Shown here: in pieces, positions 26,301 through 41,300 of the stretch | Layout: each line of letters starts with the position of its first letter | Position numbering within the stretch: the first letter of the stretch is position 1 | Assembly: GCA_020002185.1 (NCBI GenBank) | Contig: CM034536.1 | Location: 13,054,511-13,118,510 of the forward strand | DNA length: 64,000 nucleotides | Direction: 5' to 3' | Origin: Paraescarpia echinospica | Lineage: Eukaryota; Annelida; Polychaeta; Sabellida; Siboglinidae | Made by a program: the position numbers and the translations under genes | The notes under the pieces: model-generated | What the model was told of the DNA's origin: nothing | The model's input: the letters and a program-made list of their open reading frames with translations, nothing else | Databases searched by the model: none

Positions 26301-29300
26301 CTGTCTTTGTACTCGTCATCACTGTCTGAACCTCCAATGCTGACTCCAGCCGTGGCCAAGAACTCCTCAATCACCGCCTGCCACCAATTACACACAGGTT
26401 AATAATTCATTATTAGTCTAATTAATAATTAACACACAGGATAACAGCTACAAGCACAGCTAATTAAAACACTAAAATTTACAGACTCTCTGTAGACAAT
26501 GTTATGGCAACGTTGTAATTCATGAAAACAGACAGTAACAATATTCGTGGAAATTGTTAACAAATGGGGAAATATATGTACCAGTAGTTCATGAAAACAG
26601 AATGTACTGTTCAATATAGGTGAAAATTAATTGCAGTTTGATGTTTTTTAGCATAACGCAGTTAACATCTCAATATCTCAGTGACCCGCAGTTGCCTTTT
26701 AATTTCCTGCAGAAGGCAATTGTAGGGTGCCGAAATGTTGAGAAGTTTACTTATTAGGCATAATTAATTTACCAATTAAACATATCAAGAAATCAGAAGT
26801 TTGATACATTCATCCATAAGTTAACATTGGTGTGTTAAGAAGTAATTCAAATCCAGAATATGACAATGATTCAAAGAAAATATACAGAAAGATGAGTATT
26901 CAAATAAATAAGACATTACGTGTTATCTGGAATTAATGTTTAGGTTAACTTGTATGGAACATTTTCATGTCCTGCTATGGGTAAAAGAGTTGCCGTGTAC
27001 ACTTGCTAGAACCAAAGAAAAGCAATTATTAGTTGGTTGGTGACAACACCAGTTCACCAATTATAAGTGTTGCTTATATGACAACCGTGCAAACTAGTCC
27101 CCCCCACAGAAGTGTTTGTGCATCACCAGCATCTTGTGCAAACTAGAACAAACAGGGTGCGAGTGGATAAGGGTAGAAGACACTAAAAAGTAGGTAGGTC
27201 TTGAGTACAAAGGTGCCATGTTGTTAGGAGGCTTGAAATTACTTCAGGCCTGTTAGTTAAAACACGTACCAGCCTGGTTTCTCTATTCAACCACATGATA
27301 GCTCCACTCCTATTGGTTGTCAGACATTTACTTTTACAATGAATGAACTCAACTATAAAAGTACTTTTATGATAATCACATTCTAAAATGCTTCCCAAGA
27401 AAACAAGAGTACGGTAACGAAGCAGTCTGCTTTATAGATGCACAGATAAACAAATGTGAGTATTAAAACAATACATATGTCATGAAACTATCAACTGAAA
27501 TATAAAACGTTCCACTTAACAAAAAGGACCACATTTTAACAAAATAATAGGAGGAATACATGATTCAGAAACTTAATGCTATCAAAAGTAAGACGTAACG
27601 GATTATTTATGTGTGACCACCCTAATCAGAGAAATGTGTCAATTAAGTATCCATGCATCACAACAGAAGTAAACGACACTACTACTTTTCTACAGATGTG
27701 ACTCCCCAGACAGAAAATCTAGAGCAATAATGCAGGGTCGTGCAAATTTATATGAGAAACTACGACACCTCTTGTGTACGTATTGCTAACAGTCTACAGA
27801 TTCGTGTGAAGCCAAGCAATGTGCGGGGTCCCAGACAGGGAGCAGCAATTGGCCAGGGAGCAGGCGTTAGATGGAGTATCTTACTTCTTTCGGCAGGGAG
27901 CCTTCCCGCGAGTGAATAGTGGACGGGGCAAGAACTGAGGGGGCAAAATACATTTCAGCCGCCACCTGACACAAGACAGACAAGCAACATGTGTATACGT
28001 ATTGCCAACAGAGAACGCTCATAGTCTAACAAACAACACTGACCAACAGAATGTCTGCAATTCAATTAGAAGGCAACTTAGTAAACTGTGACCATCCATC
28101 ATAAAATAAGTCCAGTTGCACCAACATTTGTTTGTTTAGATAGAGGCTGAAAATGAGGCCAAGGGGTTGTTTAGTTGATTTGGGGATATTGGTTGCTGCT
28201 AAGAAATTATTGCATAAGCTAATCTACTGAGAACTGCCTATAAGAATTCAAAATATGCATTTTAAGCATAGTAACTTATTGCAAGCATGTGAATACACAA
28301 GCCTTCAAAGTATGAGTTCTCATAATTGTTTGTTATCATAAGTACCAAGTTAAAAATCACATATCGGTGCACATATTATTTGGCACAATATGGCTGGTGT
28401 AACCAAAGATCTTGTATATTAAGACAGGAAATTTGACTTATGTCACTGGTTGTATGCTGTAACATGCTGTAACATGCTGCAGTAGGTGGCAACAGGCTAA
28501 ACAAGTCATACTGACAACTGAAATAGAATGTATATGGGGCTGACATTTTTTAGGCATATTAGCTAGCCTCATTTTGTGTTATTGCCATTTAAAAATCATG
28601 TGTAACCATGCATTATATTCATGGCTACCGAGCATGCCTACCTGGCGTGATATGTCATACATGCGATTGATCAATACCGTAATCATCTATGTCTGTACAC
28701 ATGCATTTTTAAATGGCACTAACTCAAAAGGTAAAACAACTACTGTGTACAACTGACGACTTATTTGTAGATTACAATATCATATTTACAATGATACACA
28801 AAATAATTAAATTCTGCTATTGCAACTTCAGGTAGCCTTTTAAAAACATATTGATCCTTAACCCACTAAAATCTATGAACAACCCAAATGTGGCGACTAG
28901 CACGCATGTCAAATGTCAGCCTCATAGATGCATCCTGTCCCATTATGCGACACGGCTGTTGTTGAGCAAGTTGCAACCAGATGCTATGGGCATCGCGATT
29001 GCTCGATATTGCAACTGCCTACGTCAATACATTGATTTATATGTCTTAATATATAAGTTCTTTGGTGTAATTGGAAAGCACATTTGTCCTCTTCCACAAT
29101 GTACCACTAACTAGAAAATGGTGGATGATGCAATCAGACTTGTTTCATGATGGAGAGTCACATATTTATTTGCATTATGACCCAAGCAAAAAAATACATA
29201 ACTATCTGATATCCACTGTTTGTCGTACCATTTGCATACACAGCAGCTTTCTGTTGTAATGTATTATTATTATACTACCAAATATACGACAGGCTGTCAA

Positions 29301-32300
29301 GATGAAGGCAATAATATAAACATGAACATGCGATGAATTGGGTGCTTGCCATTTGATTCATATAAATGTGCAAAGAAACACACTCAAAATTATTACACCC
29401 ACACAATATTACATAAAACCATGCACATGATATCATACAAACCATATACGGTACAGTAGAAATCATTATTTTCATAAGCTTTATACAGTTTGTCTGTTCA
29501 AAAAGTGTTAGCATATATCAGCCCATTGAGAAATCGTTTATAGAATAATCAAGCTGTTGACTAGCTTGCATGCTTAATTATAGTTAACACAAATATAGTA
29601 ATGCCCAACAGCAATTGATAGAGCCATCAAATGACTTGTTGCCAAGCAACCAGGACCATCAAGCTTACAAAATGGTTGCTGCACATGTCAAGTTGTTGGA
29701 CATTTCACTGTATATTATTTGAAATTCTGGCCCCAAATGTCTTTCTTTGCAAAACAAACAGAGAAAAGTTATTTATGCGAGAACTGTATGTGGGAAAAAA
29801 TTATCTGGCAGATGTAATATCTTGCATTTAATGTAATGTTACATAAGTAAAACCTTGTTGGTAAGGCGATGGAGGACCCTTACATAATTATGAGCACAAC
29901 AAACTGTGATGTCAGTTTCTGAATCAATGAATTGCATTCTGGTACTTTTTATTAATTCAACTTTTTATTTTTACAGTCTTTTATATTTGTTATTCTGTAA
30001 TGTACACTTCACACCTAGTGTTTATATTTGTTATTCTGTAATGTACACTTCACACCTAGTGTTTATAAATGTCCAGTATGTCACTCAGTAAGTAATACAA
30101 ACCTGTGCATCGTTCACAAGGTCCTGGCCTGTCCCTGGGCGAGCCAAGATGGTCGTTGCAATCTTGTGAGCATGCTCAGTGAGGGCCCTAACAAGTTCCT
30201 GCTCACTGATTGGCTGAGCAGTTGAACCATGTGACCCCCTTCTGCTAGCCATCAAAGATCCTGTAATAAACACAGATCAAACAAAACTAATTTCTTTTCT
30301 CCAGCTGAATATTGTACTGAGTTACAATTTTGTTAATATTTTTATTATTCACATAAAATAAAATATACTTATGTGTAGCATCATCATTCTTTTGGAAATA
30401 CACAACTGCCAAATTAATATTTAATATTATAAAAACACAGTGGATACTTTGGCTATATCTTGTAGACATTTCACCAATGCAATGATGATATGACAATTTT
30501 ACTCAAAAAGTTACTAAAAACACCCAAAAGAACAAGTTTGCTCCATTATCTGGATATTTGTTATCTGTGATACAGTAAAACAAACTCAGCTAGAAATTAT
30601 TTCAGTTGGTAACATACTAATAGAACTATAATATATATATATGATATATATATATATATAAAATCATGTGTTTATATACCTATTTATATATATATATATA
30701 TATATAAAATAACATAAGCAGCAAAGAAAAGCTGTGTGGTGTGCAAAAGCAACAATATATATAATAAGCAGAACAATTATGTAAGCAATGAATACAGCAA
30801 AATGTATGCTGTGAAGAAAACATGTTTGTAGTAAAAATATAATACATGCTACGATAAACATATTGAATTCAGCAGTGAAATAAGCAATGACCAAAGCTGA
30901 TAGATATTTCATGAACAAATTAACGAAATATGCAGTGACAAAGCAAAGTGAACATGGCTTGTATTCCTGGAGAACAAAGCCATTTGTGTATTTTATAAAC
31001 CTATAATGATTGTTTGGAACAAAGCAATATTACAGCAATATTTGCACATAAAAAGATGTGACATTTTTACTAAGAAACCACTAGCATAAGCAACGAAAAC
31101 ATAGTGTTTGTAGTGATTAAATATATGTTGCACAATCCTATAAAATGCACTTCAATTTATACGACTCTTGAGGAGTAAAGACTTTTAGAATGACAATTGT
31201 TGGTTTTAGTTATAAGTAAACTGGTTCACCAAAACATGTCTGAGCCATCAAAATATTAGTACAGATATATTTTATACAACATAACATGATTTTATGATAA
31301 AACCATGACTTTAATTGTACTCTTAATGTTTGAACTCTTCTCATTTCATCTCATTTCATCTGCAAGTCCGTAAAAATGAGTTTGTTTCTTCCACATCCCA
31401 TATTATTATTCGGAGGAAATTCACTGAATGAGTTGTCTTGAACATCACCAATGTGCCAAACATGAAAAGGCCTAGCAGATAAACAAGTTGGCGTCCATTA
31501 TATTCCCAAGAGTGTATTTATCATCTCAATGTTTTGTTTATAATCTGAACACAATTTCAGATTTATTAAACATAACTTGATGGGCAGTATACCTTCAATG
31601 TATTTATTCTATTATAAAGAACACTACATTAAATGACAAGGAACAGGCAGCCTCAGTTTAAGATGTGTTTTGGCTTTCTTCATAAAATGACACATTTATC
31701 CTCTGCTTGCTCATTCCATTAACCTTACTGCCAATTACTCAGCAAACCATGAACTCAGCCAGCTAGCTTGATATGCAAATATGGCAATGTACAAAGTATG
31801 CAGCCTACAAGCCCAGCGCTGTATTAAGTCTCAGCAGAGTAATGGTTCATTTGCCCAGCTACCTTTCTCTGCGTCCTCTGGCTTGGGTTGTTCACTAACA
31901 TTCATCTCCACAGGTGGAGCCACATACTTCCATTTATGAACACTTTGGGTGATGTCCATATCTTTGGCATCTATACAAGTCGGGCATTCAGTTGTAGCAT
32001 GCCACAGACTGGTAGGACATTTACATTGTAAAAAATAGTTATTTAATAATCATGTTTAATTTTCCAACATATAAGAACACTGAAAAGTCTAGTAAATACA
32101 ATCATTTATGATGTTAGAAAATATCACTTACTAATGATATCATTATGTCTATTTTTTGTTATTTTACGAGATTGATAGTTTCATTACATGTATTGATATT
32201 GTTATCATAATGAGTCAGTAATAAAAATTTAATAACTAGGTTAAGTATATTATCGAAATATTGCCATTAATATCAATACACATGAATGAAGAAGCAGTGT

Positions 32301-35300
32301 CCAAATTGTGCTGTGTATAAGCAAAGGATGTGCTGTGTACGCTATCACAAAAGGCACCAAAATCTGAGACATAGCTACTGCATCTATGCAAACCATTTAC
32401 ATGAAAACTATGAATTGTAAAAGAAAGTAATTGAAACATTGCTACATTGTCACATCCCTATACATTGTATACAACTCATTGTCTTCACCCTTCGCATTCA
32501 TTAGGTGCACCTTCAACCTTGATGCAGATGATTCTGCAACAATGACGCCCTGCAGCTGTGGTTTACAGCAAGAGAAAGATGTGCAAAGCATGGCTGATTC
32601 AACGTGCTTCAGTCAAGCGGTGTCATCTGCGTTGGTCCATATGAAACACTCTACCTGTCTTTATGGACGTATCAGCCTCTGTCGGCTTCAGATCAGCATC
32701 TGCGTTTTTCACATCAGCTACTGTGTTTTTCATGTCAACATCCATGTTCTTTATTTCAACTGCTGTGTTCACCAAATCACCATCAATAGTCTTCATGTCA
32801 GAATCTGTTTGCTTTATATGGATATCTATTTGCATCAAATCAACATCCGTTTCCTTCACAGGAACATCTGTTTCCTTCACAGGAACATCTGTTTGCTTCG
32901 GATAAACATCTGATGGTTCTGAATGAACATCCATTTGCTTCAAATGAACATCTGTTTGATTCACTTTAGCATCTGTTTGCTTAGAATGGTCAACCATTTG
33001 CATCAAATCGGCATCTGTTTGCTTCAAATGAACATCTGTTTGCTTCAAACTGGTCCCTTCATGCTTCAAGTCAACATCTTTTTGTTTCAACTTAGCTTCC
33101 ATCTGTTTTTGCTGGTCAATGTTGTGTGTTTCCAAAGGTGGTGTCACATTATTTGACGTGTGAAGTCTTTGGGTGATGTTATCACTTTTGGTATCTATAG
33201 GATCCACATACACATTCAGTACTTGTAACACATTAAGTACCATAAAACATCACATTGTGAACAACAAAAACGATCATTTACAATTACTTATATCATAAAA
33301 TAGTCAAGGAAGCAGCTTTGAACTGGATAAAGTTGTGAAATCTATTCAGGTGACACTTTGCAACCTGTTTAAAATATACTGAGAATAACATTATGGCTAA
33401 TAAAGAATAATGACTCTATGTAGATCTCTGACAGATTAAACACTACACATCAAATGGACTGTTAATATCATAACTGTGATCTTAATCTTAGAAGGTTTCC
33501 AGTGCCTCACACATAATAGTTGTGGTATGCCGATATGTTTGTGCCACATCACCAGTTTCAACACGTATGCACAAATAACAGTAAAGAGAAACAATATCTT
33601 TGTAGTAATCAAACTTCTTTTCACAACATATCATCTAGGTGAGAAATATGTTCGGACAAAATTTTTTCCAGTAACTTAACTTAGTTCCTGTTTTGCTGTG
33701 ATTTTAGAACTCACCTGTTCTTGAAGAGCTGGCTGCCTTTGAGGTCGATGCCGTGTCGGGCAACTTCAGATTCCAAACTGGTTCCTCCTCCTCACTGACC
33801 TCACTCTGAACTGTCGTGATCACAACTGATAAATGAAAACAAAAATGGTCTAATTCGCATACAGTACAGCACATCAGATACAAAATTCCATAAATAATTT
33901 CTTGTTCATAAAATCAAATAACAACGGCATAATTTGCATACTGTTCATCAAATATAAAACCTATCAATGAAATATTTCCATAAATTGTTTCTTGCTCCTA
34001 CAGATGTAGCTGTATTTTGCATATAAATCTGATCATTATGTATAGATTTATTCGTTAATATTTTCATAGTATCAAAAAATGGGTAATCAAGTGTATAATT
34101 TATAAACATTGTTATCATTAAGTGTCATGTCTGTTGCTGGCAGAGATGATCTTGACCCTGTTTCACTCATCACATGAGTAGTCAATCATTTCATGTATTC
34201 CTAGCCTGGCCGCTAGACTACCGAATATTTCTTGTTTTTTGTCAACTGCTCCTTTTTTCACCTTTCCTGTGTGAGGCCATTAGGGTGGTTTAATTTGTTT
34301 ATTTCACCTGAGGGGCCCTTGTGAGATGGGAACCTTGAGCACAAACGGAATATCAAAGCTGCCTGTCGCTGATCTAATCAGCATTCTGCAGTGGCCACTG
34401 GGGTTAGCATTTGTAATTTAGTGTAGCGCCGTGGTGCAGTGGCTAGAGCTTCGAATCTCAACCGAGAGAACCTGGGTTCGAATCCTGTGCGGCGGTGTTG
34501 AACATTGGGCAAGTTCGTTCACTATATGCTGCTCCAGTTCACTCAGGTGTATGAATGAGTACCTGGCTACAGACAGTGGTGGATATTTGTGTACGAATAG
34601 TCTTCGCGCATTAATTGCAGCATGGCTGGATGCTTCCCAGAGAAGTCGAGATGGTGTTCGATTGAACAGGTCTGCTAAAGAGTAAAGCATTCTGATCAGT
34701 CCTGAGGACTGGGTATGGCACTATATAAGAACATACCATTACTTTAATTTCTGGCATGGTTGCCAAGCCACAAATGCCAGTGTGACATTATACAGTAACG
34801 TTGTAGCTATCCATGGGCATTGTATCTCTTTGATCTAGAGATGGCTTTAACTAGAAAATATTCACAGGTGACTATTCTTGTGCAATGTCAGGGTAACTCA
34901 GGAGTCATTATACATATTGTAATTATTGTACAGGTAGATTTTGAATAATATAAATGTATAAGCTGTGAGATATAATCATATTTTCAACCAACCATCTGCT
35001 TCCTTTCTGTTTGCCTCGGAGACAGCAGAAATGGATTCTGTGTCTCTGGACGGAGTGATGGATCCACCGATGGAGATGATTTGACCATCTGGGGCAAATA
35101 AAACGCTGCCTTTCACACCGCCCTCTGAAATGTAAAGAAATGTACTTCTTAGTATAAGGAATATTATTACAAACATCTTACAGTACAGTGCAACACGTTT
35201 ATAACGAACACGGATACAACGAATTGACGGATATAACGAAACAATTCTTACGTACGGATTTTTTCCCTATTTTTTCCATTATAAGCGTTCACGCATATTA

Positions 35301-38300
35301 CGAACACGGGTATAACGAATTCACGGTTATTACGAACACCTTTTCCCAAACAAATTTTGCCGTATAACAAATTTCTGTCCAACTGAAAATCGCCCGGTTG
35401 TTTGCAAATACTTCCCAGCGTGACCTGGAAGCCATGCTGTGGCCGCGCAGAGTGCCAGTGCCAAAGTAATTAGGTCAACGAGCTAGGTAAACCATTCGTA
35501 ACAGGGCTACGCAGTCAGACACTGCAGCGCACTGCGACTGGCTTGAGGATTTCCTTTTGTTTGGTGCCCGAGTCAACAGTAAACAAACATAAATGGAGGA
35601 CTTCTTCAAAGCAGATTAACTGGTGTCATTCTGTGCTTGTTAGGTCAATGAAGGAAATCATCAAAGGTGATTGTTAGCTGCGCGTTATACGACAGTTCAT
35701 CCGTAACAGGGTTACGCAGTCAGACGACGCTGCAGCGCACTGCGACTGGATTAAGGATTTCCTGTTGTCTGGTGCCCTAGCTGTTGTGTACTTGTATGAC
35801 ACTAGCCATCAACAAACATACAACAATTGTGGACTTCTTCGAAGCAGATTAACTGATGTCATTCTGTGTGTGCTGTACAAGAAGTAGTAGTTACCATGGG
35901 TGTGGCTCCATCCTGCCATAGTTCATGTTTTTGTGTGCTTTGACGCGACGTGCTTGCCATGGCATGTGTTTACGTCATACTGTATTTCGTTACTTTTTCA
36001 CAGACAGTGGACTGCGATCTTATACTATAACTACACTTAATAGTAACATTTGTAACCGTCTTATGTATCATCTAAATAAATGTTACACAACAAAATATCT
36101 TTGCGTTTGACACCTGACGAATAGTTTAAAAACTCACACACCATAGTGCCACCTAGTGGGTAAACGCGTACACGCATATAACTAATTCACGGATATAACG
36201 AACTCGTTAGCTACCCACAAAGTAGTTCATTATAAGCGTGTTACACTGTAGTAATATTCCCACCATCATATCATTTGGTCAGGTTTAGTATTTGCAAAGC
36301 TCTGCAGGTTTTTTAATTTACCAACAGTTTAAAATAATTCCTGACATTTGTTCTGAAATTCTCTAATATAGCAAATGTATAATTTTTTTTAAATGACCGC
36401 AAGCCATGAGACAATTGTAGTGAAAGAATACAATTATTGTAAATAAGTAGGAAATAAGTTTTAAAATAATATTATAATAAATAAATTTTTCTTTTTTGGC
36501 CTGTTTCAATAGTATAATGGTATTGGATGTTAGCTCACAAGAAACTTGCCAAGTGAAGCCATTACGCTGAAAATTACTGCACAGTCAAATTATTCAAAAT
36601 CGAAAACCAGTGTCTTGTGGTGTGATGTCAAATACTAATGTTATAATAATTCAACATTGCAACCCAGAAGTACTGCCATTTGACAAAGGGAATACCATTC
36701 CAACAATAATGATCAAATAAACTGATAGCATATTGCCACCATAATAACAAAATTGTGGGAAATCCCAAACATTTAGAGTTTCTTCTTCTAAACTTCTTAT
36801 AATTATTACAAGCTACTTTCCTATATCAATATTTCACATTATTCAACAGTTCCACTCAATTGTCCAGTCACTGAGAAAGCACCTTCCACCTATGTTGACC
36901 TCATATGACCAGAAAGAACAATGAAGGCCTGAGACACACAACTAGTCCCGTCTCACCTGTTCCATCTGACCTAGCACTGTAAACACTTGTGTGACTTCTG
37001 CTTCCGCCTGATATTGTGGACAAAGCCTTGCCTCGCATTCTGCCCAACGTTGGCATATTGCTGGCGGCTTGATCTGTGGCCTTCGCTTGGCCCCCTATCC
37101 TCATTTCAGCCTCTCCACCTGCTGTAATCACAGTGGTACCAAAAAGTCTGCTTAATTGTTTGCAATAAATAAAAAATACTGAAGATATTTCAACAGATAA
37201 GGTATAATTTTAAAGCTCATAATATATGAAATCCAAAAAGGTAACAAACACCATTTCATAATTTTGTGACTTAATAACCACTTTGCTGTCGCATTTTATG
37301 TATGTAAAAATGAACCAGTGGAACACAGTTTGTACATAAAAGATCTTACAAAGGAGCAACTGAAAATGAAGTTACAGTTGGGAAGAGACCGAGATGGTTA
37401 GGATGGAATGAGTGAGGAAAGACAAAAGATCACAGAAAACAGAAGAGGGTGGTAGAAGAAGATAGCAAAACTGGAAAGACAGCACGATGTGAGATCTTTA
37501 ACAGCCCCCCAAGAGTGGAACACCATTGCAGAAGACAGAGAAAGATGATGAGAAAGAGTAAAGAAGGCAGAATGGACCACCGAGTGACATGTGCCCCGTC
37601 TAGCAAAACATCTATGGAATTTTCTATAGAATTTTGTGAATGGTTTGCGATATAATATTTTGTACCATAGAATTCTGTAGAATTAAAACACCAAAATTTA
37701 TTTGGCCGTAAGACTTCAGTAGAATTCTGTTGGATATAACCATAGAACTCTATAGACATTGAAGTGACCATACAAATGATATGGTCTTGGTATATCATTC
37801 TATAGATATTTGATAGAATTCTAAAGAGAATTGAAGTCGCCACAACAATTCTACAGATTTCTATAGTTTCCATAGATTTCTGAAGTTTCTACAGATTTCT
37901 CTTCAACTTGTTGTTCCTAGACCATCTTGTAAAGGGAAGAAAAGGAAAAAGAAACACAAACCTTGTAACTTTCCCCTCACTGCCTTAGGGGATGATACCT
38001 TGCCACCAATAGGAGGAATGATGGATACCTTGGAGAACTTCTCCTCCCTGTAATGTCCCCGCCACGAGTCCCCTTCAGGAAGCTGCAGGACAGGACTGGC
38101 TGCATCCTTGAAGGTCACCTCTCGCGACCCCGCGATGGGAGACAAATTTACGTGCTGCATCTGACGATACGACATACCCACTACTGATGGACTCTTGTCT
38201 ACACTTGACCGCCGTGAGCTGACCCCACTTGTCGAACTGCTGACCACCTCTCTGAGACTGGCCACGGGAAGGTCACCAATGTACTCCTTCTCTCCCAATG

Positions 38301-41300
38301 TCTCTGGCCAGTTCCTCTGGTGCACTAAAAGAGATGCACATGATTTGGTCTCTGGATGACTTAGATTAACATTTATCAAATAAAATTTACTTTGGTGTCA
38401 CATCTCTAAAATAGAATGTTTACAAATGTCAAAAATACATTAATATGTAAAACACGTTCAAAACAAGAACCATAAACCTACCTTATTTTCTTGAAGTTTT
38501 TCAAGGTGAAATATTTGTTTTAGCTACTGAAGTTTCAAATCATCTACCAGTACCACCCAATCTAAAACTTGCATCAAAAACACAAAATAACAACTATAAA
38601 GTGCATTACAAGAAATCGTAGTAAATTGCTTATTGTTTCTAAAAATAAACAAATAGCACACAGCAACAGTTGAATAGGACTTCCAATAAATAATTTCAGT
38701 TTGTCAGCATAAACATCAAACATGCTGTATTTGATGAGTGCTTTCCTTGTCAAAATTCTGCTAGCTTAGCTGCTACAATGACCATTATCGAAGCACAGTA
38801 TAGCACACTTTAGTTTTTCACACATATCTAGATTTAACAAAATTTAACAAGGTTGGCACCCAGAACAAAAAACAGACTGCAAGTGGACAAGGAAGCCTTC
38901 AGCATAAACAGTGTCCAACTTTTTTCTACAAATATTTCACACGGATGGGTTACATACAGGCAAAAAAGCTGCACTCTCAATAAGCCAGAATCATTAACCA
39001 CTAACTGTCTGTTTTCTGCTCTGGATGGCAGTCTTGCTAAATCTTGTTAAAACTAATCTCACACTTCAGCTTAATAAGGTTCAAACCAGCAGGTACTATT
39101 AACTATAAGATAAACCATAGAATTGGAAATATTTCACAAGGTTTTTTTGACCGTGTTACTGTGATGACATCAGAGAAAATTCTCAGTGACATTTTCTAGC
39201 AGTTTAGTAGCTAACAGTAAAAGCAGAATTACTGAAATACAAATGATTGGTCAGATATGTTAAAGATGCACAGTCAGTTAGACAGATCTGTGCCGAAGCA
39301 ACGGAAAGAGAAAGTACAAGAAACGGAGCATCTACACCACATCAGTCTTGACGTTGGTTCTTTTAGACACACAGTATACTGGTACATCTGGATAATTCAA
39401 TATAATCTTGACCTTAGTGGATCTGGAATCTGGATTGTGTTCAGACATTTAATTAATGTATACAGAATTTCAAATAATATATTTATCTTTAGTAAGACAC
39501 ATACTAATACAGTCTAATGACCAATTAGTAGTATCTACATCAATCATATAATACACTATATCGTTAAACTAACTTTGATAATCTTAAAAAATATGGAGAA
39601 TCATGCAGAGTGAGTGTATTATTTGCATTGCTTGTTGTCAAAGGACTGACTATATTTAAAGGAACTGAGAATGATGTCATGAATTCGAAAGGTTTCTTAA
39701 CTGCAAAACAAACAATATTTTCATTCATGAACATTTTCTGTCATAGCTAATGAAATAACTTCATTTACCAACAAATTAAGTTGTTCAGGAACAGAACCCT
39801 TTTCTGAACATCTTCATCTAAACTTATAATTGAAGCTGTAAATTGAGAGAACAACCTGGATATGACAGGCGATTAAATACATAAAAGAGAGTTCAAGCAG
39901 CTTTGTTCGAAACTCTGGAGAAAAACATTCAAAGCAGCTGTTTAAATGCAATACAACGAAGACGTAACACATTCACTGACACTTTTTCCTTACCACTTTC
40001 ACCATCGGTAACAGCTGGGATCGTTCCACTATTTTCAGTAGCTAAAAAATTGGGTGCGGTAAATAAGACACACAAGTGCATTGCAGACAGTGTAATCAAC
40101 TGGCTGAGTTAAGAAAATATAAAAGGACTCAGATGAAGATTTGTGCTTGATAAATAAACCACAATGCAACGGCATTGGAATTAGCTTCAGAGTGATACAA
40201 GAACGGTGTCACTTTGACTTGGATGAAAGTTGGAAAGGGAAGATCAAAATACGTAGGATGCTCAATATTGGGGAAATAAATCAATGTTTAAACTTAATAC
40301 ATACTGCAAAACAATTCCTTAATAAAGAATTTATTTAATTTCAAACTTGATTAGCCAAAATCATCTATGGTACGAATCAACCGTTGAACAATTTCTAAAA
40401 CTGAAGTTACATATCATATTGAGAGAACACGTTTAATTTACATGACTTAATTTTGGAAGTTTTGCTAAAGAAAAACTTTTAACAAAATTGAAAACAAAAC
40501 TGATACAAATCAACATATGCTAGGATACAAAGGCAATGTTTGAGACAGTGGGGTGCACTTGGCAAAGTGTGCATTGGAAGCCAAATGTTTGTGCACAGTG
40601 CTGGTGTCTTATTAATGTTACCAGTGCAATAACGTTAATAAAACTGTATAATAACTTAAATTGTGCATCAAAACAAATTTTTCTCACCTTCATATGACCT
40701 TGACGAGTGCTCTGGTAGTTTTGCTCCACGAAATGTTTTTCCCGCCACATTTTCATCAACTTGAGACTCCAAATAACTCTGGAGACAGATTACAAGTCAC
40801 GTGGAACATTCAAATACAACTGGACATCCATGAGTGCACATGTGCAACTTAATCTAACTATAAACAAAAAGAATATATGGCAAGAGGAACCACGTCACCG
40901 TTTTTAGTGAAGCCAGCATGCAGCAGCGGCCGGTGGTGGCGAGCTAGGAGAACACAATTCACAAATTCACCGCGTCAAGACGGAGAAACAGAAAAGTACT
41001 GAAGTTCTCACATGTGTGAGGACCACTTTGAAGATTGTTTGATGGTGTACACAAAATATATAATTGTTTAAAAAAATAACGTATGTTTTTGAACATGTGT
41101 ATATATACGAAAGCAAATACATAATTATATGAGTTCTGTTTTAGTGAAACCGGTGTACAACAGTGTTGAGAAGTTATCGCCGGTACGTAATTCTCCTAGC
41201 TAGCCGTGTAGTGGTGCCACTAATTCCACGGTTTCACTTTTCGACCAGTATTTAGGCCGAGTGGTTCCTCTTGCCATATATTCTTCTTGCTATAACCGAG

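Noticed and set aside
32431..33156. Plus-strand Ile/Cys/His/Phe-rich ORFs
   Set aside because: Antisense shadows of the heptad-repeat exon; the minus frame has splice sites and phase agreement.
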